A stretch of 64,000 nucleotides of DNA from Myxococcota bacterium (GTDB lineage Bacteria > Myxococcota_A > Polyangia > Polyangiales > Polyangiaceae), in NCBI GenBank assembly GCA_963169915.1, contig CAUJEM010000100.1, forward strand, positions 1 through 64,000, written 5' to 3'. The notes beneath the pieces were generated by a model. It had not been told where the DNA came from, searched no databases, and saw nothing but the letters and a program-made list of their open reading frames with translations. Shown here piece after piece: positions 15,943 to 24,025 of the stretch. A program made the translations under genes and the position numbers. Each line of letters opens with the position of its first letter. Positions within the stretch are counted from its first letter, which is position 1.

Positions 15943-18216
15943 ATGCGCGCTCGCCTCTCGTCCACCGTCTGTACGCTGGCTCTGCTAGGAGCTTCAGCCT
16001 CGCTCCTTGGCTGCGGTGACGGTGAGCCCCCCGCGACGGATCGCGAGCCGCCCCTCCCGGAGGCGGCGGAGCTGCTGTCCGCGGTGGATCCGATGATCGG
16101 CACCGGCGGCGACGGCTTCGGTGTGGGCTCGGCTTACCCCGGCCCCGCGGTGCCCTTCGCCATGATCCACCCCGGCCCGGACACGCGCAGCCGCGCGGGC
16201 GCGGCGGGCTTCTACCACTGCGCCGGCTACTACGCGAAGGACAGCCTGCTGCGGGGCTTCTCGCTCGTGCACTTCCACGGCACCGGGGTGCCGGACTACG
16301 GCACCTTCGGCATCCTGCCAGGCCTGGGGCCCATGACGGACGCGGAGCGCGTGGAGGAGGGCCGGATGATCGGCTTCGACAAAGCGAGCGAGGTGGCCCG
16401 CCCCGGCTACTACGCCGTCACGCTCGCCAGTGGGGTGCGCGTGGAGCTCACCTCCAGCGAGCGCGCCGGCATCTTCCGCTTCAGGTTCCCGGAGGGTCCG
16501 GCGCCCAAGCTCGGCTACCACCTCGCGCACCGGCTGGAGGGGCGCGTCACGGAGGCCTCGCTCGCGCTCGAGCCGAGCGGCGGGTTCAGCGGTCGCGTGC
16601 GCCACCTCGGGCCCATGAGCGGGCGCTGTGGGGGCTACGCGCTGCACGTGCGCGGGCAGCTCGACGTGGCGCCGCGCGCGTGGGGCCTCTACGACCAGAC
16701 CGGGCTCCAGCCGGGGGTCAGCGCCGGGCAGAGCACCGAGGGTGAGGTGGAGGCCTTCGGCGGCTACGTGGAGCTGCCTCCCGGCACGCGGGAGGCCACC
16801 CTGCGCGTCGCCGTCAGCTTCGTGGACGACGAGGGCGCCGGCAAGAACTTCGCGGCAGAGGTCAGCGGCGTGGGCTTCGAGGCGATGCAGAGCGCCGCGG
16901 AGGAGCGGTGGCGCGTGGAGCTGTCCGCGCTCGGGCTGCATGGCCCCAGCGACTACGATCGTCGCGTGATGGCCACGGCGCTCTACCACGCGCTGCTGAT
17001 GCCTACGCTCTACAGCGACGTGGACGGCCGCTTTCGCCGCGTGGACGAGAGCGTGGGGCAGAGCACGGCGCCCCGCTACAGTGATTTCTCGTTGTGGGAC
17101 ACCTACCGCACGCTCCACCCCTGGCTCTTGCTGATGGAGCACCCGCGCGCCACGGACTTCGCGCGCTCCATGGTAGACTTGGCGCGCGAGGGCGGCGCCG
17201 TGCCGGTGTGGGCCATCGCCTACGGCGACTCCCACACCATGATCGGCTCGCCCGGGGAGGTCGTGCTCGCGGAGAGCGCGCTCAAGGGCGTCTCCTTCGA
17301 GAGCGAGCGGGAGGCCTACGCGCTGGCGCGCGTGGCCGCCTTCGGTCCCTCACCGGGCCCGGTGGGCGGCCGCGGCGGGGACCTCGACGCTTATCTCCAG
17401 CACGGCTACGTGCCGGCCGACGTGAGCAAGGGCTCCGTCGCCAAGACGCAGGAGTACGCCGTGGCGGACGCGGCGCTCGGGCGCTGGGCGGCGCGCCTCG
17501 GGGAGGCGGCGGACGCCGAGCAGCTCGCTCGGCGCGGCCGCGGCTACGCTCGAGTGTACGACGCGAGCACGGGTTTTTTCATCGGCCGCAACGCCGACGG
17601 CTCGTGGGTGCCCTTCTCCACGCCGGAGCGGCAGGACAGCGCCTACGTGGAGGGCAACGCTTGGCACTACCTCTGGATGGTGCCGCACGATCCTGCAGGG
17701 CTCGCGGCGCTGCTCGGCGGCGAGGCGGCGGCGCTCGAGCGGCTCCGGCGGTTCTTCCTCGACAGCGAGGCGGAGTCGCCCGTGCTCGGCGTCCGCAATC
17801 ACTACTGGCCCAGCAACGAGCCCGACATCACCGCGCCGTGGCTGTTCGCGGCCTGGGGGCGGCCGGAGGAGAGCTACCGCTGGGTGGACTGGGCCGTCAC
17901 CGAGCTCTACACGGACGGCATCGACGGCATCCCCGGCAACGACGACGGCGGCACCATGAGCGCCTGGCTGCTGTTCGCCTCGGTGGGGCTCTACCCCATC
18001 GTCGGGACGGACGAGTACATCGTGGGCATCCCGCGGCAGCGACGCACGGTGCTGCGCCGCCCGAGCGGTGCGCTGACCATCGAGACCTCGCGCCAGCCGG
18101 AGCGTGGGCTCGTGCTGACGCGTGTCCTCCTCGACGGTGAGCCGCTGGAGGGCGCGCGCGTGCGGCACGAGCAGCTCGTGGGCACGCACACGCTGAGGCT
18201 GGAGCTCACGCGCTAG
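15943..18216 (+). CDS. GH92-family alpha-mannosidase-type lipoprotein
   Basis: A 757-residue glycoside hydrolase of family 92, mostly exo-acting calcium-dependent alpha-mannosidases. The mature start SAVDPMIGTGGDGFGVGSAY, the block FSLWDTYRTLHPW and the C-terminal GNDDGGTMSAW are diagnostic. The N-terminus (LLGASASLLGCGDG) ends in a lipobox with Cys at about residue 24, so the enzyme is a lipoprotein facing the periplasm or cell surface. It probably trims mannose-containing glycans of prey or fungi, as in predatory and saprophytic bacteria; this is inference. It starts 28 bases after the thioesterase stop and may share its transcript. Confidence 0.93.
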   Translation: MRARLSSTVCTLALLGASASLLGCGDGEPPATDREPPLPEAAELLSAVDPMIGTGGDGFGVGSAYPGPAVPFAMIHPGPDTRSRAGAAGFYHCAGYYAKDSLLRGFSLVHFHGTGVPDYGTFGILPGLGPMTDAERVEEGRMIGFDKASEVARPGYYAVTLASGVRVELTSSERAGIFRFRFPEGPAPKLGYHLAHRLEGRVTEASLALEPSGGFSGRVRHLGPMSGRCGGYALHVRGQLDVAPRAWGLYDQTGLQPGVSAGQSTEGEVEAFGGYVELPPGTREATLRVAVSFVDDEGAGKNFAAEVSGVGFEAMQSAAEERWRVELSALGLHGPSDYDRRVMATALYHALLMPTLYSDVDGRFRRVDESVGQSTAPRYSDFSLWDTYRTLHPWLLLMEHPRATDFARSMVDLAREGGAVPVWAIAYGDSHTMIGSPGEVVLAESALKGVSFESEREAYALARVAAFGPSPGPVGGRGGDLDAYLQHGYVPADVSKGSVAKTQEYAVADAALGRWAARLGEAADAEQLARRGRGYARVYDASTGFFIGRNADGSWVPFSTPERQDSAYVEGNAWHYLWMVPHDPAGLAALLGGEAAALERLRRFFLDSEAESPVLGVRNHYWPSNEPDITAPWLFAAWGRPEESYRWVDWAVTELYTDGIDGIPGNDDGGTMSAWLLFASVGLYPIVGTDEYIVGIPRQRRTVLRRPSGALTIETSRQPERGLVLTRVLLDGEPLEGARVRHEQLVGTHTLRLELTR

Positions 18217-18322
18217 CCGGGTGGCGCGAGCGCGCGCGCGGCCGCGCCGGCGGAGGCGGGCGGCGCACGTGAGCCCCGCCGACTTGAAGCCGGTGGTCGG
18301 CGCCCCTACGCTCGCCGGGGAG

Positions 18323-19447
18323 ATGCTCCGCGTCATCGTCTTTCGCTGCGCTCACTGTGGCGCGGCGCTGGAAGCGCTCGACGTCCAGGCGACGAGCCTG
18401 ACGTGTCATTATTGCGCTCATCGCAACGTGGTGCCGGGGCAGGCCGTCAACGCCAAGCCCGAGCCGAGCAACACGCGCATTCTCACGGTGTTGCTGGGGG
18501 GATTGCTGGGGATCACCCTCGTCGTGGGCGTCCCGGTCACGCTCGAGTGGCGCTCCAAGCAGACCGACGCGGATCATGAGGTCGACCTGGCGGCGCTGGC
18601 TCAGGCCGCGGGCGAGCGGGTCAGCGGCCTTGACCTCCTGTCGCTCGAAGGGGGCGCGCTCATGGCCGACGGGAGCCTCTGGGTCGGCTGTGACCACCCA
18701 CGGCGGCTCTGCGGCGTCGACGCGGGGCGCGCCTGGCTAGGCAGCATCGCCCTCCCCCCGGAGGAGGCGCCAGCGACGACGCCACGGAGCGCCGAGGCGC
18801 CGCTGGCGCTGGCGGCGAGCGGCCCCGACACGCTGCTGGTCGCGTGGCAGCGGTCGCTCTACAGCGTCGCCCCGCGCGAGCGCCGCGTGCGGGGGCGCGT
18901 GCACCCCGAGGGGCTGCTGCCGGAGGAGACCCTGGCGTGCCTGGCAGCCGGCGAGGGCGGCGTCGTGTGGGCCGTGACCAGCCGAGACGACCTGGTGCGC
19001 CTCACGCCCGGCGCTGAGCGCGTGGCGGCGCGCACCGCCGAGCCGCTCCCCCGCACGAGCCTGCGACACACCGGGTGCCGTGGGCTCGCGGTGGACGCGC
19101 GAGGCCAGCTCTGGGTGGTCCCGGCGAGCGAGCCGGCCGTCTATGTGCTCAGCGCCGAGGGGCGCGTCTTGCGTCACCATGCGCCGGGCGGGGCCGGGCA
19201 CTATCAGGGCGTCGCGCCGCTGGCGGACGGCAGCGCCGTCGTGGGCCGGTCGGGGGATTCGTCGGAGCTGCTCCGCTGGGGTCCGAGCTTCGAGCCCCTC
19301 CCGGGGCCCAAGCGCTTCGAAGGCTGGCGTGAGCGGCGAGGTTGGGTAGGGGTGGAGGCGCTCGCCGTCACCCCGGCGGGAGGGCTGGTCCTGGTGACCT
19401 CGCTCGGGGAGCTCGGCTACTGGGACAACACCCGCGGGCGCTGGTGA
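18323..19447 (+). CDS. Zinc-ribbon membrane protein with propeller-like outer domain (copy 1)
   Basis: About 374 residues of unknown function. Seen: a zinc ribbon (Cys9, Cys12, Cys28, Cys31), a single transmembrane helix at about residues 52-74, and a C-terminal domain with repeated units such as LAVDARGQLWVVPASE and ADGSLWVG, suggesting a beta-propeller or NHL-like fold. The cysteines would be cytoplasmic and the propeller outside. The frame is open from GTG 18221, but residues before ATG 18323 are an Arg/Ala run that looks spurious; GGGGAG sits just before that ATG. A related gene follows after 22 bases, so this is a tandem duplicate pair. Confidence 0.75.
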   Translation: MLRVIVFRCAHCGAALEALDVQATSLTCHYCAHRNVVPGQAVNAKPEPSNTRILTVLLGGLLGITLVVGVPVTLEWRSKQTDADHEVDLAALAQAAGERVSGLDLLSLEGGALMADGSLWVGCDHPRRLCGVDAGRAWLGSIALPPEEAPATTPRSAEAPLALAASGPDTLLVAWQRSLYSVAPRERRVRGRVHPEGLLPEETLACLAAGEGGVVWAVTSRDDLVRLTPGAERVAARTAEPLPRTSLRHTGCRGLAVDARGQLWVVPASEPAVYVLSAEGRVLRHHAPGGAGHYQGVAPLADGSAVVGRSGDSSELLRWGPSFEPLPGPKRFEGWRERRGWVGVEALAVTPAGGLVLVTSLGELGYWDNTRGRW

Positions 19448-19469
19448 CGAAGGAGCATGGGGCGAGGAC

Positions 19470-20579
19470 ATGGCACGGAAGGTTCAGGTCGAGTGTCCCT
19501 CGTGCGGCGGTCCGCTCTCCATCACGAGGCGCGACCGCTTCGCCGTCTGCCCTCACTGTCGGGCGCAGTCGCGGATCGAGCGGGTGGAGGAGATCCCCAC
19601 GTCGGCGCCGTTGCCGGGGACCCTGCGCGTCGCAGCGAGCGAGTTCAGGGTGGGGGTCGGCGTGGCGCTCAAGCTCGCGGCGGCGCTGTGCGCGATGGTT
19701 TTCCTCGGGCTCCTCGGCGATTGGGTGGTCTACCAAACCACGCGAGCCCGGCGTGAGTCCCAGGCGCAATGGGCGTTGCACCTCAACCCCGTGACGCCAG
19801 AGTTCGCGTGGCTGTCACAGGTCGTGGTGACGAGCGCCGGAGTCACCGTGATCGCCGACGAGACGGGGCGGCTGCTGCTCGTCGGACCGGAGGGGAACGT
19901 GAGCGCCAAGCTCGACGTGGGCGCACGGGTGCGCCGCGCCAAGCTGGGTGGGCTCGCCGCGGATCTGGAGGGGGGCGTGTACCTGACGCTCACGGGCGCC
20001 CTGTTTCACCTGCGAGGCCCGGCGCTCTCGGCACAGAACCTCGTTGGTCCGCTGCCCGCTCGGGAGGCTGACCGCCGGCTGGGCGCCGTATCGGTCGACC
20101 CGCAGGGACAGCTCTGGGCCGTCACCTTCGACACCGCGGAGCTCGTGCGGGTAGCGCCAGACGGTAGCTTCGCGGTGGTCAGAGCGCTCGACACCCAGCG
20201 CTTCGAGCTGCAAGCCGAGCGTTGGTTGCCCCTCCGCGGGTTCGTCGCGCTCGGGCAAGAGCGCTTCATCGTGGACGCGCCGCGGACGTCGAGCGGCTTT
20301 CGCCTGTACGTCGGGGCGAGCGGCGCCGGGGCTGATTTTGGACCGCGGCTCATGGGGGAGGACGTCTTCGCCAGTCACGCCACGCGCCTAGCCGATGGCA
20401 GCGTGCTCGTCTCCGTGGAGGGAGGTTTCGTGCGGTGGGAGGCTGGTGCGCTGCGGGCGGTGTCGCTGCGGACGCGAAGCGACCGCAGCACGGCCACCTT
20501 GGGTGCCGCGCCAGACGGGGGCTTCGTGAGCCTCGAGGACGGCTGGCTCCAGCGCTACCGCGCCGAGACGCTGCGGTGA
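19470..20579 (+). CDS. Zinc-ribbon membrane protein with propeller-like outer domain (copy 2)
   Basis: A 369-residue paralogue of the preceding gene with the same plan: zinc ribbon (Cys9, Cys12, Cys27, Cys30), transmembrane helix at about 64-88, then repeats such as SVDPQGQLWAVTFDTAELV that parallel the upstream protein's DARGQLWVV. The sequences have diverged widely, so the duplication is old. The ATG at 19470 follows AGGAGCATGGGGCGAGGAC, giving a purine-rich ribosome site. Function unknown; a membrane sensor or an envelope scaffold would fit. It is convergent with the downstream lipoprotein gene, with only 19 bases between stops. Confidence 0.75.
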   Translation: MARKVQVECPSCGGPLSITRRDRFAVCPHCRAQSRIERVEEIPTSAPLPGTLRVAASEFRVGVGVALKLAAALCAMVFLGLLGDWVVYQTTRARRESQAQWALHLNPVTPEFAWLSQVVVTSAGVTVIADETGRLLLVGPEGNVSAKLDVGARVRRAKLGGLAADLEGGVYLTLTGALFHLRGPALSAQNLVGPLPAREADRRLGAVSVDPQGQLWAVTFDTAELVRVAPDGSFAVVRALDTQRFELQAERWLPLRGFVALGQERFIVDAPRTSSGFRLYVGASGAGADFGPRLMGEDVFASHATRLADGSVLVSVEGGFVRWEAGALRAVSLRTRSDRSTATLGAAPDGGFVSLEDGWLQRYRAETLR

Positions 20580-20598
20580 GGGGAGCCCGAGCGCGTCG

Positions 20599-21363
20599 CT
20601 ACTCCGCCTTGCTCAGCACCTCGGTGCCGATCTGCGTGCCTTGAGGCTGAGCCCACTTGCCGTCGAGCTTGTCCCCCAGGCGATAGGCCACCGCGCCCGC
20701 GCCGGCGCCCGCGACCCCCCAGCCGACCGAGAACACGTTGCCCTCCAAGATGCCGACGCCCGAGTAGCTGTCCGCGGCGAGGTTCCAGGTGACGGAGTAC
20801 ACGGCGCCGGTGGGCTTGATGGTGGCGGTGCCGGTGTAGGCGGCCCCGCCATCCGGGCCCTTCGCGGCCGTGATCTTGTAGGTGCCGTTCAAGCCCTCGG
20901 GCCCGGTGAGCGTCTCCGTCCCGGCCTTCTCCTTGGTGGCGGAGGTGGCCCACTTGCCGGTGAGCGTCCCTCCGGCGACGGTGTACACCGCGACGCCGTA
21001 GGCGGAGCCGAGCCCCCAGCCTACCCCGAGCAGATCACCGCTCACGAGCCCGACGCCCTTGTAGGGTGGGTTGTTCGGGAGGTTCCAGCCCACAGAGTAG
21101 AGCTCTCCCTGCTTGGCGATGGTGACCGTCCCCGTGTAGCCGCCCCCGCCCCCAGGGTTGGAGGCAGAGACGATCTTGTAGCTTCCTGGGAGCGTGGCTG
21201 CTCCCGAAGCGGCTCTCGGGGCCGCAGCCGTCCCGGGCGCCGCCGGCGTGTCGGGGCTCGCCGCCGGGTTGGCCGGCGCCTCCTCCTGCTTCTTGCAGGC
21301 CAGGAGCGCCGCAGCGCTCAGCATCAAGGCACTAACGTAGGTCAGCCGAGGGTTATCCACCAT
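20599..21363 (-). CDS. Lipoprotein with two tandem copies of a YTGT/YSVxWNL domain
   Basis: A 254-residue predicted lipoprotein of unknown function: signal peptide with lipobox SAAALLACKKQ (Cys about 23), then an Ala/Pro linker. Two homologous units follow (about residues 58-145 and 152-246). Each has the order G-x-Y-K-I, GG-x-x-YTGT, YSVGWNL or YSVTWNL, GVG, VGWG, and a final G-x-W. The repeat suggests two beta-rich modules that arose by internal duplication. It is likely tethered in the envelope. It lies 88 bases downstream of the next lipoprotein gene on the same strand. Confidence 0.75.
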   Translation of the reverse strand: MVDNPRLTYVSALMLSAAALLACKKQEEAPANPAASPDTPAAPGTAAAPRAASGAATLPGSYKIVSASNPGGGGGYTGTVTIAKQGELYSVGWNLPNNPPYKGVGLVSGDLLGVGWGLGSAYGVAVYTVAGGTLTGKWATSATKEKAGTETLTGPEGLNGTYKITAAKGPDGGAAYTGTATIKPTGAVYSVTWNLAADSYSGVGILEGNVFSVGWGVAGAGAGAVAYRLGDKLDGKWAQPQGTQIGTEVLSKAE

Positions 21364-21451
21364 GGGTCAACTGGAGCGCCAGCTCGCCGCGGCGTCAACG
21401 GCCCTCGAGCGATTTCCTCGAGCAGCGCTGAGGGGCGCTGGAGAACCTCAC

Positions 21452-23659
21452 TCAGCGGCACCCGTAGTCCACGTGGGACTCGCCGTCCCAGCTCGCCGCG
21501 AGGGAGCCGAGGAGCAAGGTGGCGTCGGTGTGATAGGGCGGGTCCGGGAACGCCGGCGCCGGTGAGCCTTGCCCGCCGAGGAACGAGATGGCCCCGAGCT
21601 TGAAGCAGCGCGTGGCTCGGAGTTTGTCGAACCACTGCTCTCGGAAGTACAGATGGACGAGCCGCCCGCAGGGGAGCGCCTGCCACTGGCTAGGGGAGAG
21701 CTGGACTTCGCACTTGGACACCTTCAGCGAGGCGTCGGGCTGGCACTGCCAGGGCTTGCCGAGCGCGCGCCGACAGTGTGGTCGGACGAGGCCCTCGTAG
21801 CTGATGGGGAGCGAGATGGGGATCGTGAGCTCCCCCGAGGGGGGGAAGACCTTCGGCACGCCGACGACGACGTTCGGGAACAGGCCCTCGCTATAGACCC
21901 AGAGCTGTTGGGTGTCGGCCAGGGGCGCCGGCTGGGATTTCTTGAGCCTGAGCGTCAGTGACCCCAGCTCCATGCCGGAGTCCAGCAAGGCCCATCCGAA
22001 CGACGCCTCCGTGATGCTGGCGCGCTGGCGTCCCATCTCATCGAGCGCGGAGTGCGCCGTCTGCTCGAGGACATCTTGAGTCATCGACGCCGGGAGTGGC
22101 GACATCTGGCTGGCGATCTGCGCCGCAAGATACTGGATGCCTTGCTCCTTGAGCTCTTCCCAGTTGGGCAAGGAGGGGGGCAAGCCCATGGCGACCAGGC
22201 CGATGTTCAGCCCTTGGGTCACGAGCCCCTCGCAGCTACTGCCGGTGATCTGCCCGAGTCCGTCACACGCCTGCGCGAGGATGGGGATGGCGCTGATGAC
22301 CTTCACGATGACGGTAGCGACGGCCTTCTTGACGGTCTCCACCACCTTGGCCGCGTAGTTGACCGCCTCACCGATCACGTCGACCAAGCCCGTGATCACG
22401 TCAGTGAAGGCCTCGACGACGTCCTCGAACCAGCTCGTGTGCTCCTGGAGCTCTCGGAAGTAAAACCAGTAGCCCGCGGGGACGGTGACTCCAGGGTTGA
22501 ACCACTTGGCGGTGATGAGGTAGCACCCGAGCGGATCGGAGAGGAGCGGGTGGTTGGGGCCAGGGAACTGCCCAGCCTTCAAGGACTGCCAGCAGTCCTC
22601 GCTCGGGAGCTTGTGATCGACCACGGCGCGAAAGCCATACTCCCGGAGCAGCGGGTCCGGGTGGAGCATGTAGGGACGTGACGGCGGGGTGTAGCGGCTC
22701 CAAACGGGCGCGATGAGCCTAGGATCGGGCCGGACGATGCCGCCGGGGGGCAGCTGCACCGGGGCGCGCTCGATGAGCTTCGAGAGCAGGACCCAGCCGT
22801 GGATGCCGTAGCGCGCGGGATCACACGCGAGGCCCTCCGCCGTCTCCGGGACGATGCGGGCGTAGAGCGGCGCGCCGCGCTGGATGAGCTCGTACGCTCC
22901 GGGCTTGAAGCGAGGGCGCTGGTCCGGCCCCAAGAGCGAGGTGAAGTCGATGGCGTCCGGCTCCGTCCACCCGGGGCCGCGCACGGGGACGGGTCGGCGC
23001 AGGATGATGCCCTCCGCGGGCTCCGCGCAAGAGTCCGTAGCGCCACCGGAGGTGGGGGTAGGGAAGGGCTCGGTGGAGATCTGGAGCTGCCCGCCGGTGA
23101 CGCCCTCAATCGTGGACCTCCAGCGAATGCGGCGCAGCGCCGCGCTGGGATCGGTGAAATCCAGCGCGTCGGCCCCGACCCACTGCTCCTCTCCCTCTCC
23201 TTCGCGGAGCACCTCGAGGCTGGTGCGCGCGGCGTGACCGCTCAGCTCCGTGTCCTGGGCGCCGGCGGCGACCCAGCCACCGTACGGCGCCGTCCAGAAC
23301 ACCTTGCCGCCGCAGGCGTCGGGTGCCAGCTCCACGCGGAGCTTGTAGATCTGTCCGGGGAGCGCTTGCTGGAAGGTGTACTTCAGTCGATGGGGGGCGT
23401 CCTTGGTCGCCGTCAGGGTGGCGGTGATGCTCGGCGCCGAGCCGGGCGCCTCGGGGCTGAGCGGCTCCGAGCCGGCGACCATGGGGAAGGCGTGGAGCCG
23501 GAGCGACTCCGGCGGTAGGACGCAGCCGTTCATCGTGAGCGTCCCCGTGATGGGCATCGTCTCGACCGTAGAGCCCGAGCTCTCTCCCTCCCCGCTGCAC
23601 GCCGTCAGCGACAAGCCAGCCGCGATGACCAGGACCATCCTTCGAACCGCCTTCACCAT
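21452..23659 (-). CDS. Large lipoprotein with amphipathic helical core, function unknown
   Basis: About 735 residues, no family recognised. The signal peptide ends in the lipobox GLSLTACSGEG. Residues 40-390 look like beta-rich domains with several cysteines. From about residue 405 to 470 there is a striking run of Val/Ile/Ala-rich amphipathic helix (DVITGLVDVIGEAVNYAAK and following), then further helices and a Cys-containing C-terminal beta domain. I chose ATG 23659 rather than GTG 23665 because GGAGG sits five bases before that ATG. Upstream, two identical 13-base motifs lie 63 bases apart. The helix run suggests membrane or lipid contact, which is inference. Confidence 0.7.
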   Translation of the reverse strand: MVKAVRRMVLVIAAGLSLTACSGEGESSGSTVETMPITGTLTMNGCVLPPESLRLHAFPMVAGSEPLSPEAPGSAPSITATLTATKDAPHRLKYTFQQALPGQIYKLRVELAPDACGGKVFWTAPYGGWVAAGAQDTELSGHAARTSLEVLREGEGEEQWVGADALDFTDPSAALRRIRWRSTIEGVTGGQLQISTEPFPTPTSGGATDSCAEPAEGIILRRPVPVRGPGWTEPDAIDFTSLLGPDQRPRFKPGAYELIQRGAPLYARIVPETAEGLACDPARYGIHGWVLLSKLIERAPVQLPPGGIVRPDPRLIAPVWSRYTPPSRPYMLHPDPLLREYGFRAVVDHKLPSEDCWQSLKAGQFPGPNHPLLSDPLGCYLITAKWFNPGVTVPAGYWFYFRELQEHTSWFEDVVEAFTDVITGLVDVIGEAVNYAAKVVETVKKAVATVIVKVISAIPILAQACDGLGQITGSSCEGLVTQGLNIGLVAMGLPPSLPNWEELKEQGIQYLAAQIASQMSPLPASMTQDVLEQTAHSALDEMGRQRASITEASFGWALLDSGMELGSLTLRLKKSQPAPLADTQQLWVYSEGLFPNVVVGVPKVFPPSGELTIPISLPISYEGLVRPHCRRALGKPWQCQPDASLKVSKCEVQLSPSQWQALPCGRLVHLYFREQWFDKLRATRCFKLGAISFLGGQGSPAPAFPDPPYHTDATLLLGSLAASWDGESHVDYGCR

Positions 23660-24025
23660 GGACACCTCCGGTGCTCCTCATGGAGTCGCGAGGCGACGAG
23701 TCAAGCATCGCCGCGAACTTTGCGCGCGGTTGGCTCGGCGCCACCGCACGCCGTGGACGTGGGTGAGCGTCAGGCGCGAACTTTGCGGACCTCAGAGCGG
23801 GCTGGTCGGCGCCGATGCAGGCCAGGTTGCCGCAGCGAACGTAACGTACAGGCTGGTGTGAGAGGCCCGCGCTGGAGTGGGCGCGTGCGCTCCTGGTGAC
23901 GCTCCGGCAGGCGGTCGCGAGGGCACGCTGGGCGCGGCGCCCTGTCGCCTCCGCGCCGCTCCAGCCTGCTGTCTCGTCATCGGGTCACCGGCTGGCGCGA
24001 GGCTCCGAGCCGAGGCGCCCGGGCT
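23660..24025. other. 366-base non-coding gap
   Basis: This stretch separates two minus-strand genes and should hold the downstream region of the dehydratase-like gene and the promoter of the large lipoprotein gene. Apart from the spaced 13-base repeat and the lipoprotein's GGAGG site, I see no convincing ORF, RNA gene or terminator hairpin. Confidence 0.5.
23712..23787. repeat. Two copies of CGCGAACTTTGCG 63 bases apart
   Basis: Identical 13-base motifs at 23712-23724 and 23775-23787 lie upstream of the large lipoprotein gene. Each is a near-palindrome (one mismatch around a central base). The centre-to-centre distance of 63 bases is six helical turns, so both copies would face the same side of DNA, as for two operator sites joined by a looping repressor. 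Confidence 0.45.
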
